In this document: piece after piece, positions 35,101 through 43,265 of the stretch
How the letters are laid out: every line of letters starts with the position of its first letter
Numbering within the stretch: position 1 is the first letter of the stretch
Source: Phoronis australis
Taxonomy: Eukaryota; Phoronida; Phoronidae
Reading direction: 5' to 3'
DNA length: 64,000 bases
Assembly (NCBI GenBank): GCA_002633005.1
Contig: NMRA01000161.1
Coordinates: 687,275 to 751,274 of the forward strand
The notes under the pieces: model-generated
Databases searched by the model: none
The model's input: only the letters and a program-made list of their open reading frames with translations
What the model was told of the DNA's origin: nothing
Program-made: the position numbers and the translations under genes

Positions 35101-36828
35101 ATATGTGGGCATATGAAAATGGTACAAGCTCTGACCAACTTGATCCGAAGACAGTCATATCATAAAGCCATGTAATTTGTGATCTTCCAGGGCCGTAAAT
35201 GTGTCTTCAAATAGAGAACACACAAAAAATAATCGCACAAAATGGCGTGTTCAGAGGTTAGTTAATAATCTGATATAACCGACCAGTACCGGTGTTATAG
35301 TTCAACCATGGACGGGCAATGGAATAATAGTGAAGAGAGATCAATAATTGGTCAAAACGAGCGAGTGATGTCATATGTCACGCCACCTACTGGCTCCATC
35401 AGTTTGGGTGGTCCAAAATATCGGACATGAAGTGTGTAAGCTGCGACTGAAAAATGAACCTACTTTAGATTTGAAGTAAGATTTTTCTGTGATCACAGTG
35501 ATGAAAACAAATTGTTTTTACTTGTTACAGATACATGCAAAAAATATTTGTAGTTAACTTGTGAAATGCAAGAAATAAGTATTTAATCTAAGTTATTTTA
35601 TTGAACAAATCATAACAGACCTGAAACAAACTTGTGGGTTGGGCACAGGTTTAGTCCAGACTGAGTCACTTTATCCTGAAATGCAATGCGAAATTCAAAA
35701 GAATTTAAAATTCATGTTGCAATTATAAATTAAAACCTCAATTTTACCTGTATTTAGCTGTCAATGTCGAGTTCCTGACCGAAGCATGTTCATCTTTAAA
35801 AACATGACAACGCTCATCCAATCTTGAATTATTGTCAAATGAGCAAGCAACTCGCACCACAGGCAATACTTGCACGCAACATTTTCCAATCTGTTATTTT
35901 AGGTTGGTTAACCCCAGTAAAATCTTGAGCGTTTTCTTGAGTCACTGACTTTTTCGATGTTCTTAACATCTATTCCCTGGCAATACCATGGTGACCATCC
36001 GGCTACTCCCACTAGGTGTCAGTCAAGTTAACTTACACCAATTCTCTTATGTGATCCAGTTCACCACAGAAGTTGAATACAAGTAGTTTGAGAGACTGTC
36101 TCCACTGAACTAAATGACCAAGGGTTATGACTGGCATTGCCTATTGTACAAGTTTCCTGATACATCTCCAGGAGAATCTTGGCCATGATTTTTGTAACAA
36201 AATTGAATGTATACCAACAACGAAAAGTAGAAATTTAAAGTAAAATAGTTCACGAACTGATCTAGCCATTTCAGTGGAGCAAGTGTAGGGAGGGGGAACA
36301 AAGATCTTCAAAGCTGTCCCTACTTAACAAGACTTATGAAATTATGACAAGGGGTCGTAAGAAATATTCAGTTTTCATTTCACTGTCAGTTTGAATCTCT
36401 CACATTCAGTCAGCATCTATCAATTCAGACAATTACCTCGATTCTTGAAAATTTAAAAACCTTACATTCATAAATTAGCCATCAGTTTCCTTGCAACAGA
36501 TGCAAAAACGTGCAATCTACTCCTCGCCAGTTTTCTTTTAAAATACCCATCATCAAAGAAGTCTTCTTCCACGTGGTGCTTTTATGATATTGTATTATCA
36601 TTAAAGCCATAGATTTGGCAACTATAAGCCTTAAACTCACCTAGCCTGTACCACTGTACCTAAACTGTACTTACTTTATCACAAACAATTTTGATGTCAA
36701 CATTCTTTGGCAGTTGTCGACACAGGCTAAAGGGGTCTCTGTCCACTGTCACAAGCAGGACAGAGGAGAGACCTTGCGTTGGAAACACCTCATCGAATGA
36801 TCTCAAGCACTCCGTGTCAGCTGCGCAA
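20009..36828 (-). CDS. Unnamed 13-exon gene; N-terminal half TDP1/PLD-like, probably degenerate active site (5' partial)
   Basis: Exons in transcript order: 36675-36828, 35621-35675, 33104-33197, 31834-31958, 31341-31475, 30513-30550 (tentative), 28928-28999, 25928-26093, 24959-25145, 23576-23752, 22031-22125, 21498-21570, 20009-20189. Each split codon closes in phase, giving 516 residues and a TAG stop. The first exon starts with one base of a split codon, so more 5' exons exist. Residues 1-225 recall tyrosyl-DNA phosphodiesterase 1: a short strand block (GLSSVLLVTVDR), a GGGKARLHSSFALL-LRLVI block like the TDP1 H-x-K region, a DFWHE motif, LATTHPG, and QTSSIG resembling QFSSIGS. His94 is present, but the lysine expected two residues later is Ser96, and the following Asn is not obvious. 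Residues 225-516 match nothing I know and show no transmembrane segment. The family call is inference. The gene is convergent with TRIP12. Confidence 0.75.
20700..20800. repeat. Fragment of the GGCTAAAAA-AATTGGGCC repeat family
   Basis: AACCCTGTTTAGCTGGTTAA, then AAATTGGGCCTTTTA and CTCATAAAACTAGACT match one end of the elements at 29205-29480, 59425-59870 and 61350-61660. Only this end is present. Confidence 0.55.
20845..21291. mobile_element. Penelope-like GIY-YIG remnant within an inverted repeat
   Basis: Arms of about 125-165 bp (20845-21010 and 21165-21291) are inverted complements sharing CAAGTTTGAGTCTAATACTG, CTTCAGCTTGGCTTGTGA, CCAATTGGTGG and GGCATTGACGTCAGTACACC. The left arm carries about 40 extra bases. 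The centre encodes, on the - strand, the C-terminal tail of a GIY-YIG-type retroelement protein. It sits in the last intron of the TDP1-like gene. Confidence 0.8.
21003..21164 (-). pseudogene. Fragment of retroelement GIY-YIG endonuclease C-terminus
   Basis: The frame reads CATGHDFNTDDVTILDCEED, then WFRRGVKEALHERIESPSLN and DLSHLW. This is the ILD-E-WF-RGVKEA-xE-PSLNR signature found at the C-terminus of GIY-YIG domains in Penelope-like retroelements of invertebrates. Only about 55 residues remain, with no reverse transcriptase nearby, so it is a dead fragment. Confidence 0.75.
21498..21570 (-). CDS. TDP1-like gene, penultimate exon
   Basis: Acceptor CTTTCAG, donor CG|GTATGT. Reads LDCDDKIEQYLVDQFSNRP. 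Two bases at each end close the codons with the neighbouring exons. Confidence 0.82.
22031..22125 (-). CDS. TDP1-like gene exon
   Basis: Acceptor ATAACAG, donor CTTG|GTAAGT. Reads VVEDECRRGPPGSHPPQPLL and ESSFWARMARL. A Pro-rich linker leads into a probable helix. The alternative open frame was rejected because its phase does not fit the next exon. Confidence 0.82.
22405..22950. mobile_element. DNA-transposon-like repeat, copy 1 (second copy 32257-32880)
   Basis: Homologous over about 550 bp to 32257-32880. It starts TTTTAAGTGCTTAAAACCAACATT. The right inverted terminus is intact only in copy 2 (GATTTTAAGCACTTTAAAAC). Both copies keep a related - strand frame with a Cys-Val-Cys-x-Gly-Cys core. 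Confidence 0.8.
22951..23345. mobile_element. TIR element, AGTGCCGTYTACAC family, copy 1
   Basis: Left end AGTGCCGTTTACACTTACAAAG, right end GTGTGTAAACGGCCGCTTGG. It is packed with the motif GACACGG in both orientations. Related termini occur at 49212 and 62352. No coding frame was recognised. Confidence 0.65.
23576..23752 (-). CDS. TDP1-like gene exon
   Basis: Acceptor TTTTTTTCAG, donor TTGG|GTAATG. Reads ACEPFPEGIESVFLHSDTCR, then LFGMVSLPPKDTIIEFLACG and RYRVAKIVRVI. Phases fit both neighbours. Looks like a compact beta-rich domain; I do not recognise the family. Confidence 0.87.
24959..25145 (-). CDS. TDP1-like gene exon
   Basis: Acceptor CATTCTCTAG, donor CAAG|GTATGA. Reads VDVRTMPDFSVAPALFTRP, YDPDDIQYVPHPVSRHIGVV and FCFVTSCSHPLAR. 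Its strong codon-like composition stands out from the AT-rich flanks. Confidence 0.87.
25928..26093 (-). CDS. TDP1-like gene exon
   Basis: Acceptor CTATCTCTAG, donor GAAG|GTATCG. Reads VFSATQQSKDTPAQSGILVI and WSILGDQSHVDALPHFQLVV. The ALPHFQ stretch could be a remnant of the second TDP1 H-x-K site (MPHIK), again without lysine, but the spacing is too short to be sure. Confidence 0.8.
26170..26250. repeat. AAT/AAC-rich microsatellite
   Basis: Imperfect run of AATAAC, AATAAT and GATAAT units, about 80 bp. Confidence 0.85.
26977..27049 (+). repeat. tRNA-like sequence, probable SINE head or tRNA pseudogene
   Basis: The ends AGTGTGGCC and GGCCACACT pair perfectly. The T arm is ideal (GTGGG-TTCAAGT-CCCAC), with the RNA polymerase III B box GGTTCAAGTCC. 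An A box-like TGGCCAAATG starts at 26981. The D arm is shortened and the anticodon stem has mismatches, so a working tRNA is unlikely. A tRNA-derived SINE head fits best. Confidence 0.6.
27630..27754. mobile_element. Hairpin/MITE of ~125 bp
   Basis: Left arm carries TATAGTTGGATATAACG and TTTTGAGAACCAGTTT; right arm carries AAACTGGTTCTCAAAATT and TTATATCCAACCGTTA. The arms are about 50 bp with a ~22-bp loop, enough to fold into a long hairpin. Confidence 0.85.
27964..28073. repeat. Perfect 55-bp tandem duplication
   Basis: Two copies starting at 27964 and 28019, beginning GAGGTAAGAATTTTTC and ending GGTGATTTGCAA, with no difference seen. Confidence 0.97.
28730..28870. repeat. Fragment of a dispersed AT-rich repeat (also near 32075-32190 and 49590-49650)
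   Basis: The three places share a GGTAC...TGAAC segment and/or AAAATTTCACTTG-CCAT-A-TTGTG-CCTAAATT. Boundaries are unclear. Confidence 0.5.
28928..28999 (-). CDS. TDP1-like gene exon
   Basis: Acceptor TTTCTTTTTCAG, donor TCT|GTGAAG (weak). Phase 0 at both ends, 24 codons. Reads STLQTSSIGREALVKNCMSV. QTSSIG is reminiscent of the QFSSIGS strand of TDP1. Confidence 0.7.
29205..29480. mobile_element. TIR repeat of the GGCTAAAAA-ATTCCTTAC family
   Basis: Ends are inverted: GCTGGCTAAAAAAGCAAATC ... ATAATATTCCTTACCG, and CGGTAAGGAATATTGCG ... TTAATTCGATTTTCATTA..AGCTAGCC. Same family as 59425-59870 and 61350-61660. Confidence 0.7.
30060..30490. repeat. Diverged copy of the tandem family at 33530-35160
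   Basis: Shares GGCAGCACAGAATATGTCAAATCCATC and the end block CACCCACATATAAACAGGTGGGCAC with 33898 and 35083-35110. An AC-rich microsatellite lies at 30016-30048. Confidence 0.65.
30513..30550 (-). CDS. TDP1-like gene, tentative 38-nt exon
   Basis: Acceptor TTTTTTACCTCCAG, donor CCA|GTGAGC. Reads QKRVHCVIWDCP. It is chosen because both phases fit and splice sites are good. It gives fewer residues than TDP1 has here, so another exon may be used instead. Confidence 0.45.
31341..31475 (-). CDS. TDP1-like gene exon
   Basis: Acceptor AACTCGCCTTCGCAG, donor CCAG|GTTTGT (weak). Reads ISVLNCGRSLRKLLDSMNV, ILRDVDFTALSPCVGLATTH. The end resembles the DFS-V-LV-S-PG strand of TDP1. Confidence 0.85.
31834..31958 (-). 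CDS. TDP1-like gene exon
   Basis: Acceptor GACCTACAG, donor GCAG|GTAAGA. Reads YDSHLRLVICPSFDHDFWHE and TLYGWLCDLPVISEKESIGA. It corresponds to the strand and loop after the first H-x-K site of TDP1-type enzymes. Confidence 0.87.
32257..32880. mobile_element. DNA-transposon-like repeat, copy 2 (full length)
   Basis: Left end CTTAAAGTGCTGAAAACCACCATTTAC, right end GATTTTAAGCACTTTAAAACTG, forming inverted termini. The interior is homologous to 22405-22950. A 149-codon - strand frame (32291-32740) is open, including CVCNGCENFVFDHAVALFTF; copy 1 has CVCIGCYNLVFSHSVDCFTF at the same place. Confidence 0.82.
33104..33197 (-). CDS. TDP1-like gene exon with the altered H-x-K site
   Basis: Acceptor CATTTTTTCCTCAG, donor CTCAG|GTGAGC. 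Reads ACECDDSRAPHVIHPPGGG, then KARLHSSFALL. The His aligns with the TDP1 catalytic His, but Ser stands where Lys is needed. Another open frame starts at ATG, but only this one fits the phases of both neighbours. Confidence 0.83.
33310..33420. repeat. Dispersed repeat (also 44915-45025, part at 47250-47310)
   Basis: Shares CCCATATTGTACAACATCAAGGTGAATGATCA with CCCATATTATACAACATTGAGATGAATAATCA at 44970-45003, and a related TGAATGATCATT at 47288-47300. Confidence 0.6.
33530..35160. repeat. Diverged tandem array (about 140-160 bp unit) interrupted by an assembly gap
   Basis: Recurring landmarks are GCCACTAGGTGGCACAGAAT, GTCAAATCCATC-AAAATTGG, TTCATAATAGAAA-A-TTTG-CAAATTTC, ATCAAGGAACT and GATGTAGAGGCAAA. 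Copies begin near 33533, 33898, 34529, 34672, 34828 and 34927, and are heavily diverged. The gap at 34253-34491 probably reflects this repeat. Confidence 0.75.
34253..34491. other. Assembly gap (239 N)
   Basis: Run of N inside the diverged array. Nothing can be said about the content. Confidence 1.
35621..35675 (-). CDS. TDP1-like gene exon
   Basis: Acceptor GCATTTCAG, donor TTTCAG|GTCTGT. 18 codons plus one base. Reads DKVTQSGLNLCPTHKFVS. It makes the phase step needed between exons 36675-36828 and 33104-33197. Confidence 0.78.
36675..36828 (-). CDS. TDP1-like gene, first exon identified (not the start)
   Basis: Acceptor TTGTTTTCAG, donor AAA|GTAAGT. One base plus 51 codons. Reads CAADTECLRSFDEVFPTQG, LSSVLLVTVDRDPFSLCRQL, NVDIKIVCDK. 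No start codon; the preceding exon must end with two bases and was not found. Confidence 0.85.
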
Positions 36829-37157
36829 CTGAAAACAATAGGAACAAGATGGTATGAAAAATTAAACATAATTCATGTGGTACAATTTATTAAAACTAAA
36901 CCTTAATGAAGACATTGACGAAGATAAGTCTAATACAGAACACACAAAGGTTACAATGTAATATTTGTAACAAAAGATATAGAAGATAACAGTCCTTCGC
37001 AAAAATATTATTTTTTTGATTTTTTAAAGGTAGATTACCTCACCGGAAATAATGAAATTTTTGACAAAATGTTACTTTTTCAACATCTACTTGGTATAAA
37101 TTAAACTAATAGACACGAATCTGGTTAATCTACATTTTTATTGAGAAATTAGACAAA

Positions 37158-37430
37158 GAAGTTTTCACTTCAATGCCATATAATTGTGCTGAACATTGTA
37201 GGTGAAGTGCCGCAATATCCTCGACATGTCCATTGTATGAGGCAAAGAGGAAAGAAGTGTGGCCCTCCCCCACCCCGCTTGACAAGAAACTTTACGGCCG
37301 CCTAGATGACCTGCAGAGGACAGCAGCATTCACTGGCAGATCATATTTGACCATTTGAATAACGAGCAGAAGAAGAAGACTTCACTGCCATAGTAATTAT
37401 GTGCTGAACACCGTAGGTGAAGTGTCGCAA
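37158..37430. repeat. Direct repeats flanking the ankyrin-like remnant
   Basis: TAATTGTGCTGAACATTGTAGGTGAAGTGCCGCAA (37180-37215) recurs as TAATTATGTGCTGAACACCGTAGGTGAAGTGTCGCAA (37394-37430). Confidence 0.8.
37200..37345 (-). pseudogene. Possible ankyrin-repeat remnant, frameshifted
   Basis: The - strand reads GEGHTSFLFASYNGHVEDIAAL, which fits the ankyrin consensus G-TPL--A--NGH-DI---L. Another frame just upstream gives AAVKFLVKRGG-like sequence. Stops and a frame change show that it is not functional. A duplicated flank (37158-37215 and 37369-37430) surrounds it. Confidence 0.4.
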
Positions 37431-38173
37431 ATGACTTCTGTGTATGGTGGATAACTTAATTGGTATAATGGTAATTAACTTATAATCACAAGTTACATAC
37501 TTCAAGAATAGGTGTGAGAGCGAAGAAGTATGTGAATTGGTCTCCCCCTTCTGTCCACTGACTTTTACATAGTAATGCCTTTTTGATAAAATCTTACTGA
37601 TTTTTAAGGGAAATGAAATTTTATCTCTATTATTGCTCCCATCATAAATTGATTCTGAGAAAATGAAGACATTCACAATGATGTCACGGTGAAGCTGATA
37701 GTTTATGGTATTCCACCCAGAAATATTCCATAAACTTTTCTAAAACAGCTTCCTGCTATGCTCATCTTGTATTTCTATTTGAGAAGAATCAACAAAAGCT
37801 AATAAAAGTTCAAAGCCATTTGTTGAAAAGAAGTGAGGACATATTTATATAACTGGGGCAACTCCTTTTCAGCAATATCCATGATTTATTTTCTGGGTTT
37901 CCATATATAAGAAATGCAGTTAAAACATACTAATTTAAGAAAAAATAATTGTTTTTTTTTCATTTTTCCAGTCTCTAACCCCTGGATGCCCACAGTCTCA
38001 AAACATTGTCTGATGGTACCTACAGTGTATTATAGAACATAGAAATGATAAAACACTTGCTTTATTTAGGTCCACTCATCAATCAAGAACAAAAAATTCT
38101 AAAAACAAATTTTCAATAATGTCTACCACATCTTTGAGATATTTTACGTTCACGATATGACATGAAATTTGAT

Positions 38174-38736
38174 TCAAAAGTGACATCCCAATGTTTCAGA
38201 TTCTGCCATCCTGAGGTCAGAAATCACAATTCCATTAATCTCCATGAAAACATGTTGACTGATTCCAAGTCTACACCCTTGTGGCAACTGGTGTAAGTGG
38301 TCAAATCCTGAGATAAACAGTTTATCATTTATAATCTTCAAGGTGATTAATTTATACAATCCAGGGCTAATCTCTTAAACTGAGTAACAACACACATACT
38401 ATCAACAAGATATTGTCTACCAAAAGTCTCAATCACATTCCAGTGGAAGATAGTGTGGAACCTCGCCTGAAACCTGACCTCAGATAGCACTGATAAAAAT
38501 TTACACCAAGAGTCTTTTAGACACATTAGCAGTGACAGCATAGAGAACACCAGCTGAACACCACAGTGGCACCCGTTCCTGAATACAGTAGAGTGTGCAG
38601 GGTAAGTGATTTTCCATGCGCCTGTTCTTTCCAAATGGTCTGATATGCTAACAAGCAGGCTTTGTGAGGCGATAACTAGCCCACTGCCCTGTAGCAGTGT
38701 CTCTATTGCATTCGGCTCATAGGGGAGGAAGGTCAT
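38174..38736 (-). CDS. Unassigned candidate two-exon reading frame
   Basis: An ATG frame at 38736 reads MTFLPYEPNAIETLL ... FHWNVIETFGRQYLVD and meets a donor GTATGT. After a short intron of about 90 bp, an acceptor TTTATCTCAG leads in phase to FDHLHQLPQGCRLG ... SETLGCHF and a stop. I do not recognise the product. It may be a gene fragment, an element-derived frame, or chance. Confidence 0.3.
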
Positions 38737-38759
38737 CCATGATTAGGACAACTGAAATA

Positions 38760-40655
38760 TTTCAACAACTGATTACTGTCTTTAGCACCCTTTAATTGAG
38801 TGAAGGAACTCAGCTGCTTGTAAACCAATCTCAAAGGAAATGGATGTCAAATAACCCTGAGGGCATGACAAAAGACAGAAGGCAGGGAAACTCACATCTT
38901 GATGTTTGCATTCAAATAATGTAAGTGTTTATTTTTTTATCAAACACAAATGGTTGGTCTTCCACAATGCCATCTTAAGTCATTACACCTGTCTTCGTTA
39001 GATTCACAGCAGTCATTACTTACTGTTAATAGTTGAGGTAGGCAAGTACTAACTCCACACATTTATCTCAGTATGGGTTTCTATGTTGGTTTTAATGTGT
39101 CACACACTTGTATAGTACTAAAATAGGTAACCCCATACACCTAGGAATTAACCTTTGGCCCGGCAATTATATGTTAGGCATTGCATGTGTGCTTCTAATG
39201 TTTTATGGTTTTAGAAACTGTCACTGAGATGTTAAATGAATTATAACTGTCTTGAAATGAAAGCTAAATGTATGAGATCAATAGAAATAAGATAGACGGC
39301 ATTGATATTCAAATTACAATTTGAATGCAGTTACGGCATAAAACCATTTCAAGAAACCTCGGAACCTTGATCACAAAAAATGTAAACCTCAGTGGACAAA
39401 CTCTCGAGACCTAAATGTATGTGAAGAACTACTGACTTAATGGTTACATGAATCAGCCCCTCACTACCACCTACCAACACAACAGCAGAATTGCCAACTC
39501 TAGATGTATTGAGACTCGAGAGCTGGTAGACCTCAGGAGAAGCTCCATACTGTATTAACACAAAATGTTCCCATAGTTGCTATCTAGACACAGAAAGATA
39601 CTCTGTGTAACCATCCGTTGATGTTTCACAGAAATGTCCAATATGACTACATGGTTTTGCAAAAACGTGTGTCTGTGGTGAACAGTAAACTATCAGTCAG
39701 CCTCTTGTAGATCCAAGGATGTTGCATGTAGCACTGGGGCCTAACCACATTTTTTTAATGAAAAATATTTGTGGGGTCTTTTAATTAAACCTCATTCCAG
39801 TATAGTCTTTTATATTTAGTTGAGTAAATGGACTTGGGCCCCAGGGGTTCTAGGGTTCCCCAAATTCCACTTATGGTCATAAGACAAATGACACCACTAG
39901 TCCCTTTTGGAGGTCCCTGATTTTAAGAACCATCTTCGTCCACTGATTCAAAGGATGCCAGTGATTGTCTGGCTCTCAAAACCAGAAACAAATAAGAGGA
40001 ACTAATACCAAACAAATGCACACCATGGAGTGAAATATTTATTGGTTTTTGCAGGTTTGAATCCTCTGATAACTATTGCTAACTATTCCATGATGATGGT
40101 GCTGGGGTCCTTCTGTTGAAAAGTTGAAAATATTCACTGCTTAGGAGTTCAGAGAATGTTTAAATAGCCATTTTCAGATATTGCAGCAGTGACATACGCC
40201 TTCTTGCTAAGCACGTAAAAAAGTCTTCAGTATGGTATAGCCCTTAAAATTTTGGGACCTAAAAATTAAAGTGGAAACTGAATTCTCTTGGTTTTATATA
40301 TTACATTGGGACACAGATGATTTTGGTGTCAATCAATTTCTCAAATTTAGGACATGTTTGAATCTGAAAAAGACTAATGGCAGTTCATAAAATCGACAAA
40401 AAATAGCTGCCAATGCAACTTTTCCACCATTATGTTGTTAAAATCCCAATGTAATCAAATGATTCAAACACATATTTCAGTCCTAAAACCTCTGGAGACA
40501 AAAGAAATGTTGTGCCATCTCAGGCAACTCAGAACATCTTGTAAATTTGAATTAGCAATTGGGTCAACAAAGGAAGCTTTCGTACTCTCACAACCTCGAA
40601 GAGCTTTACGTTGAATGTTCCATAATAAGATGACGTAAAGTGAAACTGCAGCTGC
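38760..40655. other. AT-rich DNA without recognised gene
   Basis: A 70-codon - strand frame at 39349-39561 (EVYIFCDQGSEVS) faintly recalls a retroelement protease, but nothing supports it. No other feature was seen. Confidence 0.5.
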
Positions 40656-40660
40656 ATTCC

Positions 40661-41110
40661 CAAGGTACCTAAACTACACGGTTAACGGACTCATAAACAT
40701 GGTCACGAACGCATGAACATGATTCACGGACCTGCAAACACCGTCCACTGACTCACAAACACGGCAACGGACTCACAAAACACTATCCATTCACCCAAAT
40801 ACATGGGACACAGACTCATATTCACGAGGAAACACGGTTAACAGACCGCCAAACACAGGTCACGGACTCATCGGCTTCCTGGGTCATTTGACATCTACAT
40901 TTTGTCCGTAAACCGTGTTTGGCGATCCGTTAACGGTGTTTCTTCGTGAATATGAGTCTGTGTCCCGTGTATTTGGGTGAATGGATCATGTTTTGTGATT
41001 CCGTTCCCGTGTTTGTGAGTCAGTAGACGGTGTTTGCAGGTCCATGAGTCGTGTTCATGCATCCGTGACCGTGTTTATGAGTCTGTTAACCGTGTAGTTT
41101 ATGTACCTTG
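40661..41110. mobile_element. 450-bp palindromic foldback element with internal ~20-bp repeats
   Basis: Left arm 40661-40870 starts CAAGGTACCTAAACTACACGG. Right arm 40900-41110 ends CCGTGTAGTTTATGTACCTTG. The arms are inverted complements over about 210 bp with few mismatches and a ~30-bp spacer. Inside each arm, motifs of the type CACGGACTCACAAACACGG recur about eight times. Confidence 0.92.
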
Positions 41111-41452
41111 ATTCCCATGTATTTCTAAATCCTGGAAACTGCAAGAATCTTTTTTCATGAATTGTTTCCACAAATCTGTTGTGTTCTGATGCCATTTTGG
41201 GCTTGGGAGGGGGCAACTACTCTGCATAGTGGCTTTTTGAAGACGGTTGTAAATCATACGTGCCGTTCACTCACAGCTTAGCAAAAGGTTCATGGTCCAA
41301 GCTGAAAAGATAAATTCTTCATTACCCCCTATTTATTCTGAATAGCCCAGACTGCAATCAAAATCCCAATTGGTTATGTTACATTTGTAAACATACAATG
41401 AGACAGGCCAAGAACTGATAACATCTGTGATAATAAATAAACACAAATGGCA

Positions 41453-41475
41453 GAGACAGAGAGAGAGAGAGAGAC
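41453..41475. repeat. (GA)n microsatellite
   Basis: Short GAGAGA run. Confidence 0.9.
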
Positions 41476-41479
41476 AAAT

Positions 41480-43265
41480 GACACACATGGGACAGCAGTT
41501 ATCTGGCTGCTGAGAAAGACACCAGGGAATTTAATGAGTAAACAAATCTGACCAAATCACTAGTTTGTGTCCTGCTGAAAAAAATCGTGGGATTATTTCA
41601 TCCAATTTTAACATGGGAACGGCGGCATGTCACCTACTGGCTGCACACAAAACTTCACCTTGTTACAAAAGCAACCTGGTGTACAGTCATATTGCAGTGG
41701 CATTTTTATTTACACCTGAAATAATTGCATACCCAGTGTCTTAAAAAGTCGCATTCATCACCATCTTGAAAAAAACTTTGTTTGGATTTGTGGATGATTT
41801 TAGTATTGTGGACTGAACGCAGCTCATAGCGAGTTACAGGCAGACTCACAGACGAATCAGACAGACAGTGAGAGTGTGAACATTTTGGATAAGGCACATG
41901 GATGAAACAATTCTTTTATCATATCAATCCGACAATGAAAATGATGAATACATTTATGATATGAGGAACATTGGCTGGGTTGCAGACAGCCGCTACCAGC
42001 TGACTCCATTGTTCTATACTAAAGCTAATTATACCAGTAATAGACCACATGACAGAATACCATAGTTTTAAAATTTTATAACTATCTACAGTTAATTAAT
42101 TATTGTAAAACAATTCCCTAAATAAAAAGAGGCAATAAACCCACTTGACCCATGAAAAAACAAATGTTGATTTAGGCCACTCTCTGTTAATAAGTCTAGA
42201 TCATCTTGTTGCCTACTCAGATCAGAAATGATTTCAAGGCTTTAGAAGAACTGACAGGTAGTTATTGCCCGAGACCAAGCCCAAGGGCCAAAGTTTCAGT
42301 AAATAACGAAGGCAAAATGGCTAGCAGTACAATTCCAGGAAATTTGTAGTAACCAATTTCAATTCAAAAAAAGATAAGAACTCGCTACAAAAGCCTCTCA
42401 TTTTTCACTTTGATGACGATTTCCAAATTGAGGTGCAAAAGTCATATTGTTAGGTGTTCCTGCAATCTTTTTTGGCACCAGGACTCAAGTTTTAAAATTA
42501 AATGCAACTATTTTCATCAATGGGTACCAGAGACGTGAAAAATGGCAACCCATGCCTATTTTTGAACATATATATTTTAGGTAAAAATCATCCTAACCTA
42601 ACTTTTTATGAAGAATTCAAGTTCATCAATGCTAATGCTGTAATGACTAAACTCCACAAAAAGAACCTCAGATCTGATGAGTGTTCCTGGTGATCAGGCC
42701 TCTGTTCTTGTACTAAAACACACAATGCTGTGATACAGCAGAGCTTCTAATGCTGATGACCAATGCTTTTGAAGACCGGATATGCTTGTAAAGACTATTT
42801 TTAACACCTAAGTCCGAAACTTGATTCCAAAACAGACCAATTGCATGTCACGCTTGGAATAAACTAGCTTACAAAGTTGTACTCAAAATCATCATGCGTG
42901 ACTTGTTGAATTCTAAGTCCCAGTAAGAAATCACATTACACTCATGGTGTGAGCTTATCAGTCTGCAAGTTTGGGTACCTTTACAACGGACGGACATATT
43001 ACGGATACGCAGTTTCTTGGATAATATGTTCATGTTTAAGCTTCCCATTTGATTTTGAGCAGTGATAAGCACCGAGTAGAATGTTCCTCAGCACTCAGTT
43101 AGTCCAACTTCAGCATTTTTACCATTTAATTAACAAACTAGACACCAGCAACTTAATTGACCTATCCCCATGAAGTGAGTTCAATGCTGGAGCAAAATGC
43201 AGAAAACAGAATAACATTGCTTTGGAAGAGGAATGTGCATATGGTGAAAGGATGACTTTAACGAC
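41480..43265. other. AT-rich DNA without recognised gene
   Basis: No exon-like segment, RNA gene or clear repeat was recognised. Confidence 0.5.

Noticed and set aside
39349-39561. - strand frame ending EVYIFCDQGSEVS, weakly like a retroelement protease
   Set aside because: No second motif, reverse transcriptase or LTR nearby. The similarity is too short to support a call.
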